The notes under the pieces are model-generated. The model was given only the letters and a program-made list of their open reading frames with translations, did not search any database and was not told the DNA's origin. From NCBI GenBank assembly GCA_013003535.1, contig JABDIY010000085.1:1-50759 (forward strand): a stretch of 50,759 bases of DNA, given 5' to 3'. Below are positions 1 to 8,575 of this stretch, one piece after another (position 1 is the stretch's first letter; every line of letters begins with the position of its first letter). The DNA comes from Acidimicrobiales bacterium (GTDB lineage: Bacteria > Actinomycetota > Acidimicrobiia > Acidimicrobiales > SZUA-35). The position numbers and the translations under genes were made by a program.

Positions 1-1962
1 GGGGTGGTGGGCTCCATCGTCGTTTCCGCCGGGTCACTGATCGCTCCCGGCCATATTCGAGCGAGAGCCCAGCTGGCGTGGGCGGATATCGGTGACGAAA
101 CACGAGCGATCTGGCAACGGCGAGGCAGTGCGGCAGGTCAGCTCGGACTCACCAAACAAGCTTTTGGCGTTCTGGCTGATCAGTTGCAGACGGCCCTCAA
201 CATCGAGGACATGGTTGCGAACTATCTCCTGGGCGAGCTGGCGATGGAGGGCGACTTTGCGTTTGCAACTAGTCCGGGAGCCGCCGGCCTGGTTCACTCG
301 CTGCGCAAGGACCGTGTTGTTGCATCGATCGTCAGCGAACTTGACGATGACATCGGCGGCGCTCAAACAGTCCTCACCGACTATCTCCAAAGAACCGTCG
401 ATTTGGCCGATGCGCATCAGATCCCCGAAGTGGTTGCGGCTCTCCTGACGCCCAGCCTGCCCCGCCGGGTGGTAGAGGTTGACATGGCCTTCAGCGCTTC
501 CGGTTTGCTCGGACAGCATGCCACGGTGGTTTCGGGCACGCTTACCGGGCGCGTCGACGAGATCGCCGCCCAAGTACATCACCACATCCGCGAGGTGATG
601 CCCGCCCACAAGGCGTTCGGTCGAGCACGCCGCACCGCTCTCGCCGGGCTTCGAAGGAAGCTGCGAATCGATGACCTGGAACCACGGGTACCCGAAGGAT
701 TTGTTCGAAACCAGCTGATCGACAAGGTCTACCTTCCGTTGATCGGCGACAATCTCGCCCGCCAAATCGGAACGGTTGAAGATCGCACCGGTTCTCGGTC
801 CGGTTTGCTCATGCTGCTCTCACCCCCGGGCTACGGAAAGACCACCTTGGTGGAGTACCTCGCCGATCGCCTGGGAATGGCGTTGGTCAAGGTGTCAGGT
901 CCTGGGCTCGGTCACGATGTCACATCGCTCGACCCGGCGCAGGCCACTAGCGCCACCGCCGCCCGCGAAATCGACCGCATCAACATGGCATTCGCGGTCG
1001 GTACGAACGTGATCCTCTATCTCGACGACATCCAGCACACAAGCCCGGAATTCCTGCAACGGTTCATCTCGCTGTGCGACGGGCAACGCCGGATCGAGGG
1101 TGTGTGGAATGGCGAATCACGAACGTTTGACCTACGGGGGAAACGTTTCGCCGTAATCATGGCGGGCAACCCGTACACCGAGTCCGGGCAGCGCTTCCAA
1201 ATTCCCGACATGCTGGCTAACCGAGCCGATACCTACAACCTGGGAGACGTGGTGGGCGGCAACGACGAGTTGTTCGCCAGGAGCTATTTGGAGAATGCGC
1301 TTACCTCCCACCCGGTGTTGGCCCAGTTAGCGGGCAGTGCTCCTGAGGATTTCAATGCGTTTCTCCGAGCCACCGAGGGAGAGCCGCTCTCGGAATCCAC
1401 GTTGGCCGGGTCCTACTCATCGGCTGAAATCAATGAAATGGTGGCGACCCTCGGCCATCTCCGACAGGTCCAGGAAACCGTATTGAAGGTGAACCGCCAG
1501 TACATCGCTTCGGCCGCCACCGACGATGCCTACCGGACCGAGCCGCCCTTCCTTCTCCAGGGCTCGTATCGAAACATGGTGCGGCTGGCCTCCAAGCTGG
1601 TCCCGGCGATGAATAGTGGGGAGGTCGAAGCTCTGTTGGATGATCATTATGTCGCTGAATCGCAAGCGCTCACCGGCGCGGCGGAAGCGAATCTTCTCAA
1701 GTTGGCCGAACTACGCGGCCAATTGAACGAGGAAACGAGGGTTCGATGGGCGGAAATCAAAGCAACGTTTGCCCGTAAACAGCGACTGGGCGGCGGCGAC
1801 GCCGATCCCGTCACCCGAGTAGTGGCGGCCATCGAGAGCGTCAGCGAGGCGCTACAGCTCCAAGACCCTCTGGCAGCTCGCGCCATCGATCTTCTCGCCT
1901 CAACGGCCAATGATCAAAAGGGTGGGCGATCCGGGGCGCCGGAGAAGGGCTCGACGGGCTAG
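1..1962 (+). CDS. AAA ATPase of the DNA-repair-ATPase type, C-terminal part
   Basis: The reading frame is open from the left edge, so the 5' end lies outside the window and only the last 650 or so residues are seen. A P-loop (SPPGYGKTTL, near residue 275 of the visible part) is followed by a Walker B (VILYLDDIQ) and a sensor-1-like segment (VIMAGNP), the layout of an AAA_5/MoxR-like ATPase. The sequence around the ATPase resembles the C-terminal part of large actinobacterial proteins annotated as DNA repair ATPase (DUF3686 family), but substrate and role are not shown by the sequence. The gene ends exactly where the convergent response-regulator gene ends, with no spacer. The ATPase class is clear; the DNA-repair label is family-level inference. 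Confidence 0.75.
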   Translation, partial: GVVGSIVVSAGSLIAPGHIRARAQLAWADIGDETRAIWQRRGSAAGQLGLTKQAFGVLADQLQTALNIEDMVANYLLGELAMEGDFAFATSPGAAGLVHSLRKDRVVASIVSELDDDIGGAQTVLTDYLQRTVDLADAHQIPEVVAALLTPSLPRRVVEVDMAFSASGLLGQHATVVSGTLTGRVDEIAAQVHHHIREVMPAHKAFGRARRTALAGLRRKLRIDDLEPRVPEGFVRNQLIDKVYLPLIGDNLARQIGTVEDRTGSRSGLLMLLSPPGYGKTTLVEYLADRLGMALVKVSGPGLGHDVTSLDPAQATSATAAREIDRINMAFAVGTNVILYLDDIQHTSPEFLQRFISLCDGQRRIEGVWNGESRTFDLRGKRFAVIMAGNPYTESGQRFQIPDMLANRADTYNLGDVVGGNDELFARSYLENALTSHPVLAQLAGSAPEDFNAFLRATEGEPLSESTLAGSYSSAEINEMVATLGHLRQVQETVLKVNRQYIASAATDDAYRTEPPFLLQGSYRNMVRLASKLVPAMNSGEVEALLDDHYVAESQALTGAAEANLLKLAELRGQLNEETRVRWAEIKATFARKQRLGGGDADPVTRVVAAIESVSEALQLQDPLAARAIDLLASTANDQKGGRSGAPEKGSTG

Positions 1963-2604
1963 CTATTCGATGTTGTGATCCAACGCGTACCGGATGAGTT
2001 CTTGCTTGCGGGACAGATGCAGTTTTTTCAGGATGTTGCGGACATGGTTCTCCACGGTCTTGGCCGAGATGAACAGTTCTTCGCCGATCTCTTTGTATTT
2101 GTGACCCCTGGCCACGTACTGCAGAACTTCGCGTTCCCGATCTGAAAGTGGCTGCGTTCCGCCGCTGGCCTTTGCGAGTTTGCGGAACTCACCCATTACC
2201 AATCCTGCCAACGCAGGGGAGAACACCGGTTCACCCTTGGCAGCGGCCCAGAGGCGGCTGCGCAGTTCCTCCGGTGGCGTGGACTTCACCAGATAGCCGT
2301 TCGCTCCAGCAGCAACGGCATCCAGGAGATCCCGCTCTGACTCCGAGACAGTGAGCATCACGATGTTGGTGTCGGCCCCGCACTCCTTGGCTACGGCGAT
2401 CCCGCCTCCGTTTGGCATGTGAAGGTCACACACCACGAGATCGGGATTGTGGGTTCTGATGGCGGCGATTGCTTCTCCTGCGTCACCGGCCTCCGCTACC
2501 ACCAGGAAATTTTCGCCCAAGTCAGCGCGAACTCCGGAACGCCAAATCGGATGATCGTCGCACAGAACTACTCGTACGTGGTTTTTGACCGCTTCTACAA
2601 CCAC
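1963..2604 (-). CDS. LuxR/NarL-family response regulator
   Basis: A 213-residue DNA-binding response regulator. The receiver domain (residues 10 to 125) has the acidic pocket D16/D17, the predicted phosphoacceptor D60 (VVCDLHMP), the conserved Thr in VMLTVSE and the Lys in GYLVKS. The C-terminal LuxR helix-turn-helix (LSDREREVLQYVARG then KEIGEELFISAKTVENHV) is intact. The GTG start lies inside the 3' end of the histidine kinase gene (10-base overlap), so translation is probably coupled and the kinase is its likely partner. The output genes are unknown; autoregulation of the operon and control of the neighbouring acyltransferase are plausible guesses. The family is certain, the signal is not. 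Confidence 0.95.
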   Translation of the reverse strand: MVVEAVKNHVRVVLCDDHPIWRSGVRADLGENFLVVAEAGDAGEAIAAIRTHNPDLVVCDLHMPNGGGIAVAKECGADTNIVMLTVSESERDLLDAVAAGANGYLVKSTPPEELRSRLWAAAKGEPVFSPALAGLVMGEFRKLAKASGGTQPLSDREREVLQYVARGHKYKEIGEELFISAKTVENHVRNILKKLHLSRKQELIRYALDHNIE

Positions 2605-3743
2605 AATTGCACCTCCGTGCCTCGGCCGGGTCGGCCATCGATCTTGCTGGCCCCGCCTGCTTCGCTCAGGCGAGCTCCGATTGAGTTTTCGAGCCCTTGG
2701 CCCCGTCTCACCAACGCGGGGTCGAACCCCACTCCGTTGTCTTTCACTGAGACGAAGATCGTCGACTCGTCGGCGAAGTCGGGTTCGGAATACACCGTGA
2801 CCTCCGATGCCTTTGAATGTTTGCCGGCGTTGTGGAGGGCTTCGCGAACTGCGCCGATGAGAGTGGTGGTTTGTTCCGGGGAGCCGCTTGGGAGGTCCGG
2901 TGCGCAGATCACCTGCGCCTTGAATCCGTACATCGCTTCGGCGTCTTGAGCTACCTGCCGGAGTTCTGTTGCGAGGTCATTGGGAGCGGCCACACCGGCG
3001 AACAGGTAGTTCCGAAGCTCCACTTCCTGCTTCCGGGCCAGGGCCACCAACTCCTCGTCTTCGGAGCGCCGCTGGATCACCGCCAACGTCTGGAGGACCC
3101 CGTCGTGGAGGGTGAGAGCGACTTCCTCACGGGCCCGAAAGCTGGATATCTGCCGATCCGCTAGCTCGAGTCGTTTGAAGAGGTAGGCCGAGGTCCAGCC
3201 CGCCACGGCCATCAGGACCAAGCTGGAGGTTCGGGTGAGACTCCACGGGGTGTCGTTGTATGGAAGCCAGCCGACGTAGCGAGCAAGTCCGAAGCCGATC
3301 CCGGTCAATACGGCGGCTCGTTGACCAGCTGTAAGGGCAACGGTGGCGATGATCGCCACCGGGTAGACCGTGGGCAGGGCCTGTGAATGATCTGGTGAAC
3401 CATAGACCCAGACATCTGCCAGAAAGAGCACCGTGGCAACTGCAATCTCACTGAGGATCCACGGAGGACGAAGGATTCGGTCGGCATCGCCCAAATAGGC
3501 GGCGGTGAGGCACGTGACGAAGAGGACGAGCCCAATGCAGAGGAGTATTCCCTCGACTGGGCGTTCGACGTGGGCCTTGCCGAGGTCGCGGCCATTGCGG
3601 TCATAGAGCTCGTAGAGAAAGATCGCCACGGCCCACGACACGGTCAGCCACCGGAAGACCATGATCCCCCGCAAGATGCTGTGTCGCGTTGGGCGGCTCA
3701 CCAGTGCGGGCGCCAAGACACCCAGTACCGGCAATGTGATCAT
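2595..3743 (-). CDS. Membrane sensor histidine kinase (HisKA_3 type)
   Basis: A 382-residue NarL-type sensor kinase. The first 190 residues contain several hydrophobic segments and no recognisable extracellular sensor domain, suggesting sensing in or near the membrane. The dimerisation domain carries the phosphoacceptor H213 in LTLHDGVLQTL. The ATPase domain shows an N box (REALHNAGKHS), a G1 box (KDNGVGFDP) and a G2-like GRPGRGTEV near the C terminus. The ATG at 3743 was chosen because it overlaps the stop of the upstream acyltransferase gene as ATGA; a much longer in-frame extension is only the antisense of that gene. The response regulator follows with a 10-base overlap, so the three genes form one operon. 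Confidence 0.95.
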   Translation of the reverse strand: MITLPVLGVLAPALVSRPTRHSILRGIMVFRWLTVSWAVAIFLYELYDRNGRDLGKAHVERPVEGILLCIGLVLFVTCLTAAYLGDADRILRPPWILSEIAVATVLFLADVWVYGSPDHSQALPTVYPVAIIATVALTAGQRAAVLTGIGFGLARYVGWLPYNDTPWSLTRTSSLVLMAVAGWTSAYLFKRLELADRQISSFRAREEVALTLHDGVLQTLAVIQRRSEDEELVALARKQEVELRNYLFAGVAAPNDLATELRQVAQDAEAMYGFKAQVICAPDLPSGSPEQTTTLIGAVREALHNAGKHSKASEVTVYSEPDFADESTIFVSVKDNGVGFDPALVRRGQGLENSIGARLSEAGGASKIDGRPGRGTEVQLWL

Positions 3744-5167
3744 GTACTGATTATCGTCGATCGACGGACCCGCTGTAGCCAGGCTGACGAAATGGAATTC
3801 AGCGATGGCCGGTGCGGCTGCCACAGCACGGCGATGAAGCTCAACGCTACGAATGCGGTGCCAACGATGATCCCGACCGGCGTGCGGCTGGTCCATAGTC
3901 CTTTCACCGCGAAGGACAGCATCAGCGAAAGTGTCAGCAGGAACCGATAGCTGTAGGCACTGGCGGCCCGCTTGGCAAACAGCGCAGCCCGTTCGAATCG
4001 AGAGACCAGCGCCACCACTCCGGCCAGAACCACCGTCGAGGCGAGGATCAGCGGGATCTTCTGGATCCACCAGGCGGTCGATCCCGTGATCGCGGTTGGC
4101 AGGATGCCAAGCGCATAGAAGACTCCACCGGCGATGACCGCGGCTGTGAAATGCCAGAGGTACACGCTCATCGCCATGCTGTTGGCGGCGATGGTGGCCT
4201 TCCACAGACCGGGCTGACGGTCGATCAAGCGGTTCACCGCCGGAGCAGCCGCGATGGCCAGCGCCGAATAGCCGGTGCCGAAGAGCATGAGAGCCAACGA
4301 CGGAGGATGGGTGGGTGACAGCGACCCGATGCCGTCGAAGTGGACCATTGAAACGGGATAGGGCCCAACCGTGACCAGAACGATTGCAGCACCGAGAACG
4401 ACCGCTCCGGCCATGGCGAGAAAGCGACCGGGCCGGATCAGCCCATCCTTCCAAGCAAATCCTGCAACCTGAAATCCGAGCCAGCCGAGGACCCAGTTCA
4501 AATGCGATATTGGGTTGAAGACACCGAGATCGATGAAGCGCAAGACTTCGAGGGAGACGATTGCTCCCACCAGAAATCCGGCGAATCGGGCAGGGTTGGC
4601 TCTGAATGCAGGCAGAGTTTTGGGGGCGATTGCGGTGTCGATCGTGTAGTTGGCAATGAACCACAGCGGAATGGCTGCGGCTCCGGCTGCCAGCACCGCC
4701 AATCCGCCAACGCCGACCATCGTGCCCACAACGATGAGTCCGAACCAAGTGGCGGCAAGGACAGCCACCGGCGTGTACAGGCGACGCAGCCGGGCCGATA
4801 GCCAATCAGCGTCGGTAGCGGTGACGTTTCGCCGGTGGGCATCGAGCGAAGCGGCAGAAGCGAAACCGCCGACAACGAAGAACAGGGGCATAACTTGCAT
4901 CAACCAGCTGATTGGGGCGAATTGCGGAGCGAGATCCAGGGCATTCCCGGCCTGGAGTGTTCCCGTGTCATCTACGAACACGCTGATCGCCAGCCAATGC
5001 CCGAAGGCGACCATGAGCATGGCAACCGCCCGGTACAGATCGATCGCTCGGTTTCGAGCCGAGCCGTTCTGGGTAGCGGATCCGTCGGCGGCAAGGCCCG
5101 CCAGCGACGGGCGGCACGACGCCTCTGCGATGGATGCGGTAACTGTCTGCAAGGGTGCTGTTGTCAT
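3740..5167 (-). CDS. Membrane acyltransferase, acyltransferase-3 family
   Basis: A 475-residue polytopic membrane protein. After about 38 polar residues comes the family signature NRAIDLYRAVAMLMVAFGHW, including the conserved catalytic-type His, followed by about ten hydrophobic segments. This matches Acyl_transf_3 proteins that O-acylate cell-surface sugars or lipids. The acceptor cannot be told from sequence. It is the first gene of an operon with the histidine kinase and response regulator, joined by a 4-base ATGA overlap, which suggests surface modification linked to envelope sensing. It is divergent from the quinone oxidoreductase gene across 77 bases. The ATG at 5167 has no obvious ribosome site, so the start is less certain than the family. 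Confidence 0.9.
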   Translation of the reverse strand: MTTAPLQTVTASIAEASCRPSLAGLAADGSATQNGSARNRAIDLYRAVAMLMVAFGHWLAISVFVDDTGTLQAGNALDLAPQFAPISWLMQVMPLFFVVGGFASAASLDAHRRNVTATDADWLSARLRRLYTPVAVLAATWFGLIVVGTMVGVGGLAVLAAGAAAIPLWFIANYTIDTAIAPKTLPAFRANPARFAGFLVGAIVSLEVLRFIDLGVFNPISHLNWVLGWLGFQVAGFAWKDGLIRPGRFLAMAGAVVLGAAIVLVTVGPYPVSMVHFDGIGSLSPTHPPSLALMLFGTGYSALAIAAAPAVNRLIDRQPGLWKATIAANSMAMSVYLWHFTAAVIAGGVFYALGILPTAITGSTAWWIQKIPLILASTVVLAGVVALVSRFERAALFAKRAASAYSYRFLLTLSLMLSFAVKGLWTSRTPVGIIVGTAFVALSFIAVLWQPHRPSLNSISSAWLQRVRRSTIIST

Positions 5168-5201
5168 GCATGAAGTGTCGGATGCACGCCCGGTCTGCCG
5201 C

Positions 5202-5233
5202 CGGGGGGAATACCCCCAAACCGGTCTGGGGTA
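5202..5233. promoter_or_regulatory. Inverted repeat in divergent promoter region
   Basis: TACCCC (5211-5216) and GGGGTA (5228-5233) form a dyad with an 11-base spacer. A run of Gs at 5203-5208 could alternatively pair with the Cs at 5213-5217. The repeat lies between the acyltransferase and the quinone oxidoreductase and overlaps the -10 box of the latter, a position suited to a repressor. The G/C-rich arms recall CsoR-type metal operators, but the spacer is longer than usual and no such regulator is nearby. Confidence 0.35.
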
Positions 5234-5237
5234 GCCT
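5232..5237 (+). promoter_or_regulatory. -10 box, leaderless promoter of quinone oxidoreductase
   Basis: TAGCCT lies 7 bases before the ATG at 5245, so transcription would begin at or next to the start codon. No Shine-Dalgarno sequence is present. The box selects this ATG over an in-frame upstream extension. Confidence 0.6.
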
Positions 5238-5244
5238 CAGATTC

Positions 5245-6180
5245 ATGAGAGCAGTTGAGTTCGTAGACGGCACCGTGACGATTGCAGAAATCGCCGACCC
5301 GATCCCGGAAGCCACCGAACTTCTGGTGCGGGTGGAGGGCTGCGGGATCAACGGCGCCGACATCCTCCAGGCCGGGGGGAACTATCCGCCCCCGGTCGGA
5401 GCGCCAGTCACGCCGGGACTCGAGTTGGCCGGCGTAGTAGAAGAGGTTGGCTCGTCGTGCCGTCGTTTCGGGGTCGGCGATCGAGTGATGGCGGTGGTCC
5501 CCGGCGGGGCACAAGCGGAACGATGCGCATTCGATGAGTCGCTGGCAATGCCGGTGCCCGATGTGCTCGACGGGCCGATGGCCGGTGGTTTCCCTGAGGT
5601 TTTCGAGACCGCCTTCGATGCGCTGTTCACCCAAGGGGGTTTGACCATGGGCGACCGAGTGTGCATCCACGGGGCTGCTGGCGGAGTGGGCACGGCTGCC
5701 ACGCAACTCGCCGTGGCGGCCGGCGCAACCGTTACCGCCACCGTTCGAAACTCTGAGATTCGTTCGAAGGTGGCGGCCCTTGGCGCGACCGTTTTGGATC
5801 CCGCCAATTTCGTTGACGCTGGTCCGTTCGACCTCATCCTTGAGCTCGTGGGTGCACCGAACTGGCCGGCCAACATTCACGCTTTGTCGATCGAGGGCCG
5901 AATCTGCATCATCGGCGTCGGTGCAGGATCAAAGGTCGAGGTCAACCTCGTTCACCTCATGGGGAAACGAGCGAAGCTCTTCGCATCTACCCTACGAGCC
6001 CGCCCACTCGCTCAACGGGCGCAGGTTGCCAGAAGGGTGGAACACCATGTGCTTCCCTTGGTAGACGCCGGGCGGATCACCGTACCGGTCGCCGACACGT
6101 TTGTTCTGGCCGATGCCGCCGCCGGCTACGACCGGTTTCGGGCGGGCAACAAGTTTGGCAAAGTCATCATCGTCCCGTGA
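5245..6180 (+). CDS. Zinc-free MDR-family quinone oxidoreductase
   Basis: A 311-residue medium-chain dehydrogenase/reductase of the NADPH:quinone oxidoreductase type. A GroES-like N-terminal domain (GCGINGADILQ; GLELAGVVEEVG) is followed by a Rossmann domain with the nucleotide-binding turn GAAGGVGT at residues 143 to 150. The cysteine cluster of zinc alcohol dehydrogenases is absent, consistent with the zinc-independent branch. It probably reduces quinones or alpha,beta-unsaturated carbonyls in the cytoplasm with NADPH. The chosen ATG fits the leaderless -10 box; the frame extends upstream but lacks family similarity there. It converges on the small zinc-ribbon gene. Confidence 0.92.
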   Translation: MRAVEFVDGTVTIAEIADPIPEATELLVRVEGCGINGADILQAGGNYPPPVGAPVTPGLELAGVVEEVGSSCRRFGVGDRVMAVVPGGAQAERCAFDESLAMPVPDVLDGPMAGGFPEVFETAFDALFTQGGLTMGDRVCIHGAAGGVGTAATQLAVAAGATVTATVRNSEIRSKVAALGATVLDPANFVDAGPFDLILELVGAPNWPANIHALSIEGRICIIGVGAGSKVEVNLVHLMGKRAKLFASTLRARPLAQRAQVARRVEHHVLPLVDAGRITVPVADTFVLADAAAGYDRFRAGNKFGKVIIVP

Positions 6181-6215
6181 CATGATGACCTGAGGGACCG
6201 CCGGGCAAGCTGCTG

Positions 6216-6233
6216 GGTTCCGGGATGGAAACC
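6216..6233. terminator. Possible hairpin between convergent genes
   Basis: GGTTCC (6216-6221) can pair with GGAAACC (6227-6233) with one bulged A, between the convergent stops at 6180 and 6235. There is no T-run, so this is a weak terminator candidate. Confidence 0.25.
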
Positions 6234-6234
6234 G

Positions 6235-6459
6235 CTAGTCGTCCTTGAGGGCAACCGCGTTTGGCGTGACGTTCATCTTGGGTTCGTATTCTGTGGCCCG
6301 TGCGTTGCCATCGGCGTGGCCTGCCATCGCGATTCTGAGCTCGGCTGCACAAGACTCACAAGGCCCGTAGAACCGCCTGGTCACAGGGCTGGTACAGCGC
6401 GGGCAATCAAAGGAGAGGTCGGCATCCACGTGGTTCATGTCCAGGGAGGTTTCGCGCAT
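6235..6459 (-). CDS. Small zinc-ribbon protein
   Basis: A 74-residue protein whose centre holds two cysteine pairs, CPRC and CESC, about 15 residues apart, as in a zinc ribbon. The rest is polar and unlike any enzyme I recognise. The ATG at 6459 was chosen because TAGGGT lies 6 bases upstream in the right orientation, the same leaderless pattern as many neighbours; this also argues that the gene is real. It may bind nucleic acid or another protein, but no function can be assigned. Confidence 0.7.
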   Translation of the reverse strand: MRETSLDMNHVDADLSFDCPRCTSPVTRRFYGPCESCAAELRIAMAGHADGNARATEYEPKMNVTPNAVALKDD

Positions 6460-6465
6460 CAACTG

Positions 6466-6471
6466 ACCCTA
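6466..6471 (-). promoter_or_regulatory. -10 box, leaderless promoter of zinc-ribbon gene
   Basis: On the minus strand this reads TAGGGT, 6 bases before the ATG at 6459. Confidence 0.55.
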
Positions 6472-6518
6472 GCGCGGACTCTCGCCACGGATGGCGCCGT
6501 CCTCACAGGAGCTGTTCA

Positions 6519-8507
6519 TCACAGCAGGAGAGCGTCGGTCATAACCTCCACCAATGCGGGTCCCGGGTGGGCGAGCCCGGCCAGGACGGCGCCTTCCAAG
6601 TCATCGACGCTGGTGACTCGGCGGCCCCACGCACCACACAGCACGGCGAAGTCGGCGAAGTTCGGGTTGTGGAGCGAGGTTTGCCATACATCCCAGTGGG
6701 CGGCGCGTTGTTCCTTGGAAATCTTGCCGAGTTCGCCGTTGTTCATCAGAATGTGGGTGATGTTCATCTTGTACTTGACTGCGGTGGTCAGCTCCATGGC
6801 GTACTGTCCGAACCCGCCATCGCCGCTGATGCTCACTACTTGATGGGTGTCGCCAACGGCAGCCCATGCGCCCATTGCCGCCGGTAGAGCAAATCCGATG
6901 CTTCCCAGGTAGCCAGACATCAGGAGCCGCTGGGACCCACTTGATTCGAAGTACCGGCCGAAGGAGTAGGTGTTGTTTCCCACATCCACGCAGATCACCG
7001 CCTCCGGATCCACTAATTCGGTGAGCACATCCATGAGCGCAGCTGCGCCGATTCCGCGACCGGCGTCGTCGGCTCGGCGCCGGGCCTTTTCATGGCGCCA
7101 AATTTCCCATCGATCAGCTACTTCGACCGAAAGATCCATGATGGGTGTGGCATCGCTGATCCGTTCGTGGAGCAGCGAAGCGGTCACGCCGACATCGCCC
7201 TGCAAGGGCAATTCGACGGAATGGAATCGTCCCAGAGCCATCGGGTCTCGGTCCACCTGGATCAGCGGCTTGTAGTCCGCGATGCCGGTGTGGTTGGAAA
7301 AGCTTGCACCGAAGACGACCACCAGATCGGACTCGTTCATGAACCAACTGGCGACAGGCGTGCCCGATCGACCCATCACACCACAGCCCAGTGGGTGACT
7401 GTCGGCGATCAGTCCTTTGGCCTTGAAGGTGGTTGCAACCGGCGCTCCCAGGTGCTCGGCCAGAGCGATCACCGACTCCATGTCATCCCGGGCGCCATCG
7501 CCCACGATGATCATCGGGCGGCGCGCATCCTTCATCATGGTGGCGGCTCTTTCTAAATCCGTCTCGGGTGGTGAAATGGTCCGTTGGCCAGTGCGCCCCA
7601 CTGGAGAACCCGGCGCGATGTCTTCTGATACCGCGGCATGCTGCACTTCGTCGGGGAAGATGAGATGCGAGACACAGCGCTCTACGAGAGCGGTCTTCAT
7701 AGCTAGCGACGCCAACTCCGCGTGGTCACTGCCGATTTGAACGGTTTCGCTGAACCTCGCCACGCCGGCGAACGCCGCCGCTAGATCCGTGTCTTGAAAC
7801 GCACCTCGTCCTTTGACCTTTGAGGGGACCTGGCCCGACAGCGCCAGTACCGGCGCCCGGTCTTCTTTGGCGTCATAGAGCCCAGTCAACAAGTTGGTGG
7901 AGCCCGGGCCGGCGATTCCGAAACAACCGGCAACCGATCCGGTGAGTTTCCCGAAGGCGCTGGCGGCAAAGGCCGCCGCTCCCTCGTGACGAATACCGAT
8001 ATAGGTCAGTTCGCCTCGCTCCTCGGCTTTCCGCAGGGCGTCGGCGAAGCCCAGGTTTGAATGCCCCACCATCCCAAACACGTGGGTCAGGCCCCACGCA
8101 ATCATGGTCTCCACCATGACGTCGCTCACCGTGCGCACGGGCGGAAGATCGGGGAGCAGTGAGACGTACACCCCGTCGTCACGGGCCTCGATTGGGAAAC
8201 AGGCCGGGGCGTCGCTGAATCCAGCCGGGGGTTGGCCATCGATAGGGGAGTAGTCATAGCCGTGCCAAGGGCACCGAAGCCAGCCACCCTCGATCGATCC
8301 TTCGCCGAGTGGGCCACCCTGGTGGGGGCAGGCGTTGTCCAAACACCCGTACTGCCCTTCGTAGTGGCTGATAGCGAACGAACGGGTGCCGACGCTGACC
8401 GTGGTCACCCTGCCGTCGGCCAGTTCGTCGGGACCGAGCACGCGATGCCATTGTGCCCCCACAGTTGGAACGGGGCTTTGGGAAGAGGGTCGGGATGCAG
8501 CAACCAT
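6519..8507 (-). CDS. Rieske ferredoxin fused to ThDP-dependent oxidase/synthase
   Basis: A 662-residue fusion. Residues 18 to 120 are a Rieske [2Fe-2S] domain with the ligand motifs C60-x-H62 and C79-x2-H82. From about residue 125 follows a full three-domain thiamine-diphosphate enzyme of the pyruvate oxidase/acetolactate synthase family: catalytic-type Glu E175 (IRHEGAAAFAA), central domain (IIVGDGARDD), and the ThDP-binding motif GDGGFG ending in NN. The usual family length is about 550 residues; the extra length is the Rieske part. A plausible reading is a 2-oxoacid decarboxylase that passes electrons to an internal iron-sulfur cluster, but substrate and acceptor are unknown. The ATG at 8507 fits a leaderless promoter and there is no signal peptide, so it is cytoplasmic. 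Confidence 0.9.
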   Translation of the reverse strand: MVAASRPSSQSPVPTVGAQWHRVLGPDELADGRVTTVSVGTRSFAISHYEGQYGCLDNACPHQGGPLGEGSIEGGWLRCPWHGYDYSPIDGQPPAGFSDAPACFPIEARDDGVYVSLLPDLPPVRTVSDVMVETMIAWGLTHVFGMVGHSNLGFADALRKAEERGELTYIGIRHEGAAAFAASAFGKLTGSVAGCFGIAGPGSTNLLTGLYDAKEDRAPVLALSGQVPSKVKGRGAFQDTDLAAAFAGVARFSETVQIGSDHAELASLAMKTALVERCVSHLIFPDEVQHAAVSEDIAPGSPVGRTGQRTISPPETDLERAATMMKDARRPMIIVGDGARDDMESVIALAEHLGAPVATTFKAKGLIADSHPLGCGVMGRSGTPVASWFMNESDLVVVFGASFSNHTGIADYKPLIQVDRDPMALGRFHSVELPLQGDVGVTASLLHERISDATPIMDLSVEVADRWEIWRHEKARRRADDAGRGIGAAALMDVLTELVDPEAVICVDVGNNTYSFGRYFESSGSQRLLMSGYLGSIGFALPAAMGAWAAVGDTHQVVSISGDGGFGQYAMELTTAVKYKMNITHILMNNGELGKISKEQRAAHWDVWQTSLHNPNFADFAVLCGAWGRRVTSVDDLEGAVLAGLAHPGPALVEVMTDALLL

Positions 8508-8513
8508 GTCCTT

Positions 8514-8519
8514 ACCCTA
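8514..8519 (-). promoter_or_regulatory. -10 box, leaderless promoter of Rieske-ThDP gene
   Basis: On the minus strand this reads TAGGGT, 6 bases before the ATG at 8507. It faces the divergent promoter of the metallopeptidase gene. Confidence 0.6.
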
Positions 8520-8563
8520 GGAGTCCGGACCGACAGTGTCATATGTCTGTCGCACCCCGGGTC

Positions 8564-8569
8564 TACGGT
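8564..8569 (+). promoter_or_regulatory. -10 box, leaderless promoter of metallopeptidase gene
   Basis: TACGGT lies 6 bases before the ATG at 8576. Confidence 0.6.
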
Positions 8570-8575
8570 GGAATC

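Noticed and set aside
3744..4805. N-terminal extension of the histidine kinase to 736 residues
   Set aside because: The extra part overlaps the acyltransferase gene in another frame and is Arg/His-rich; the ATGA overlap at 3743 marks the start.
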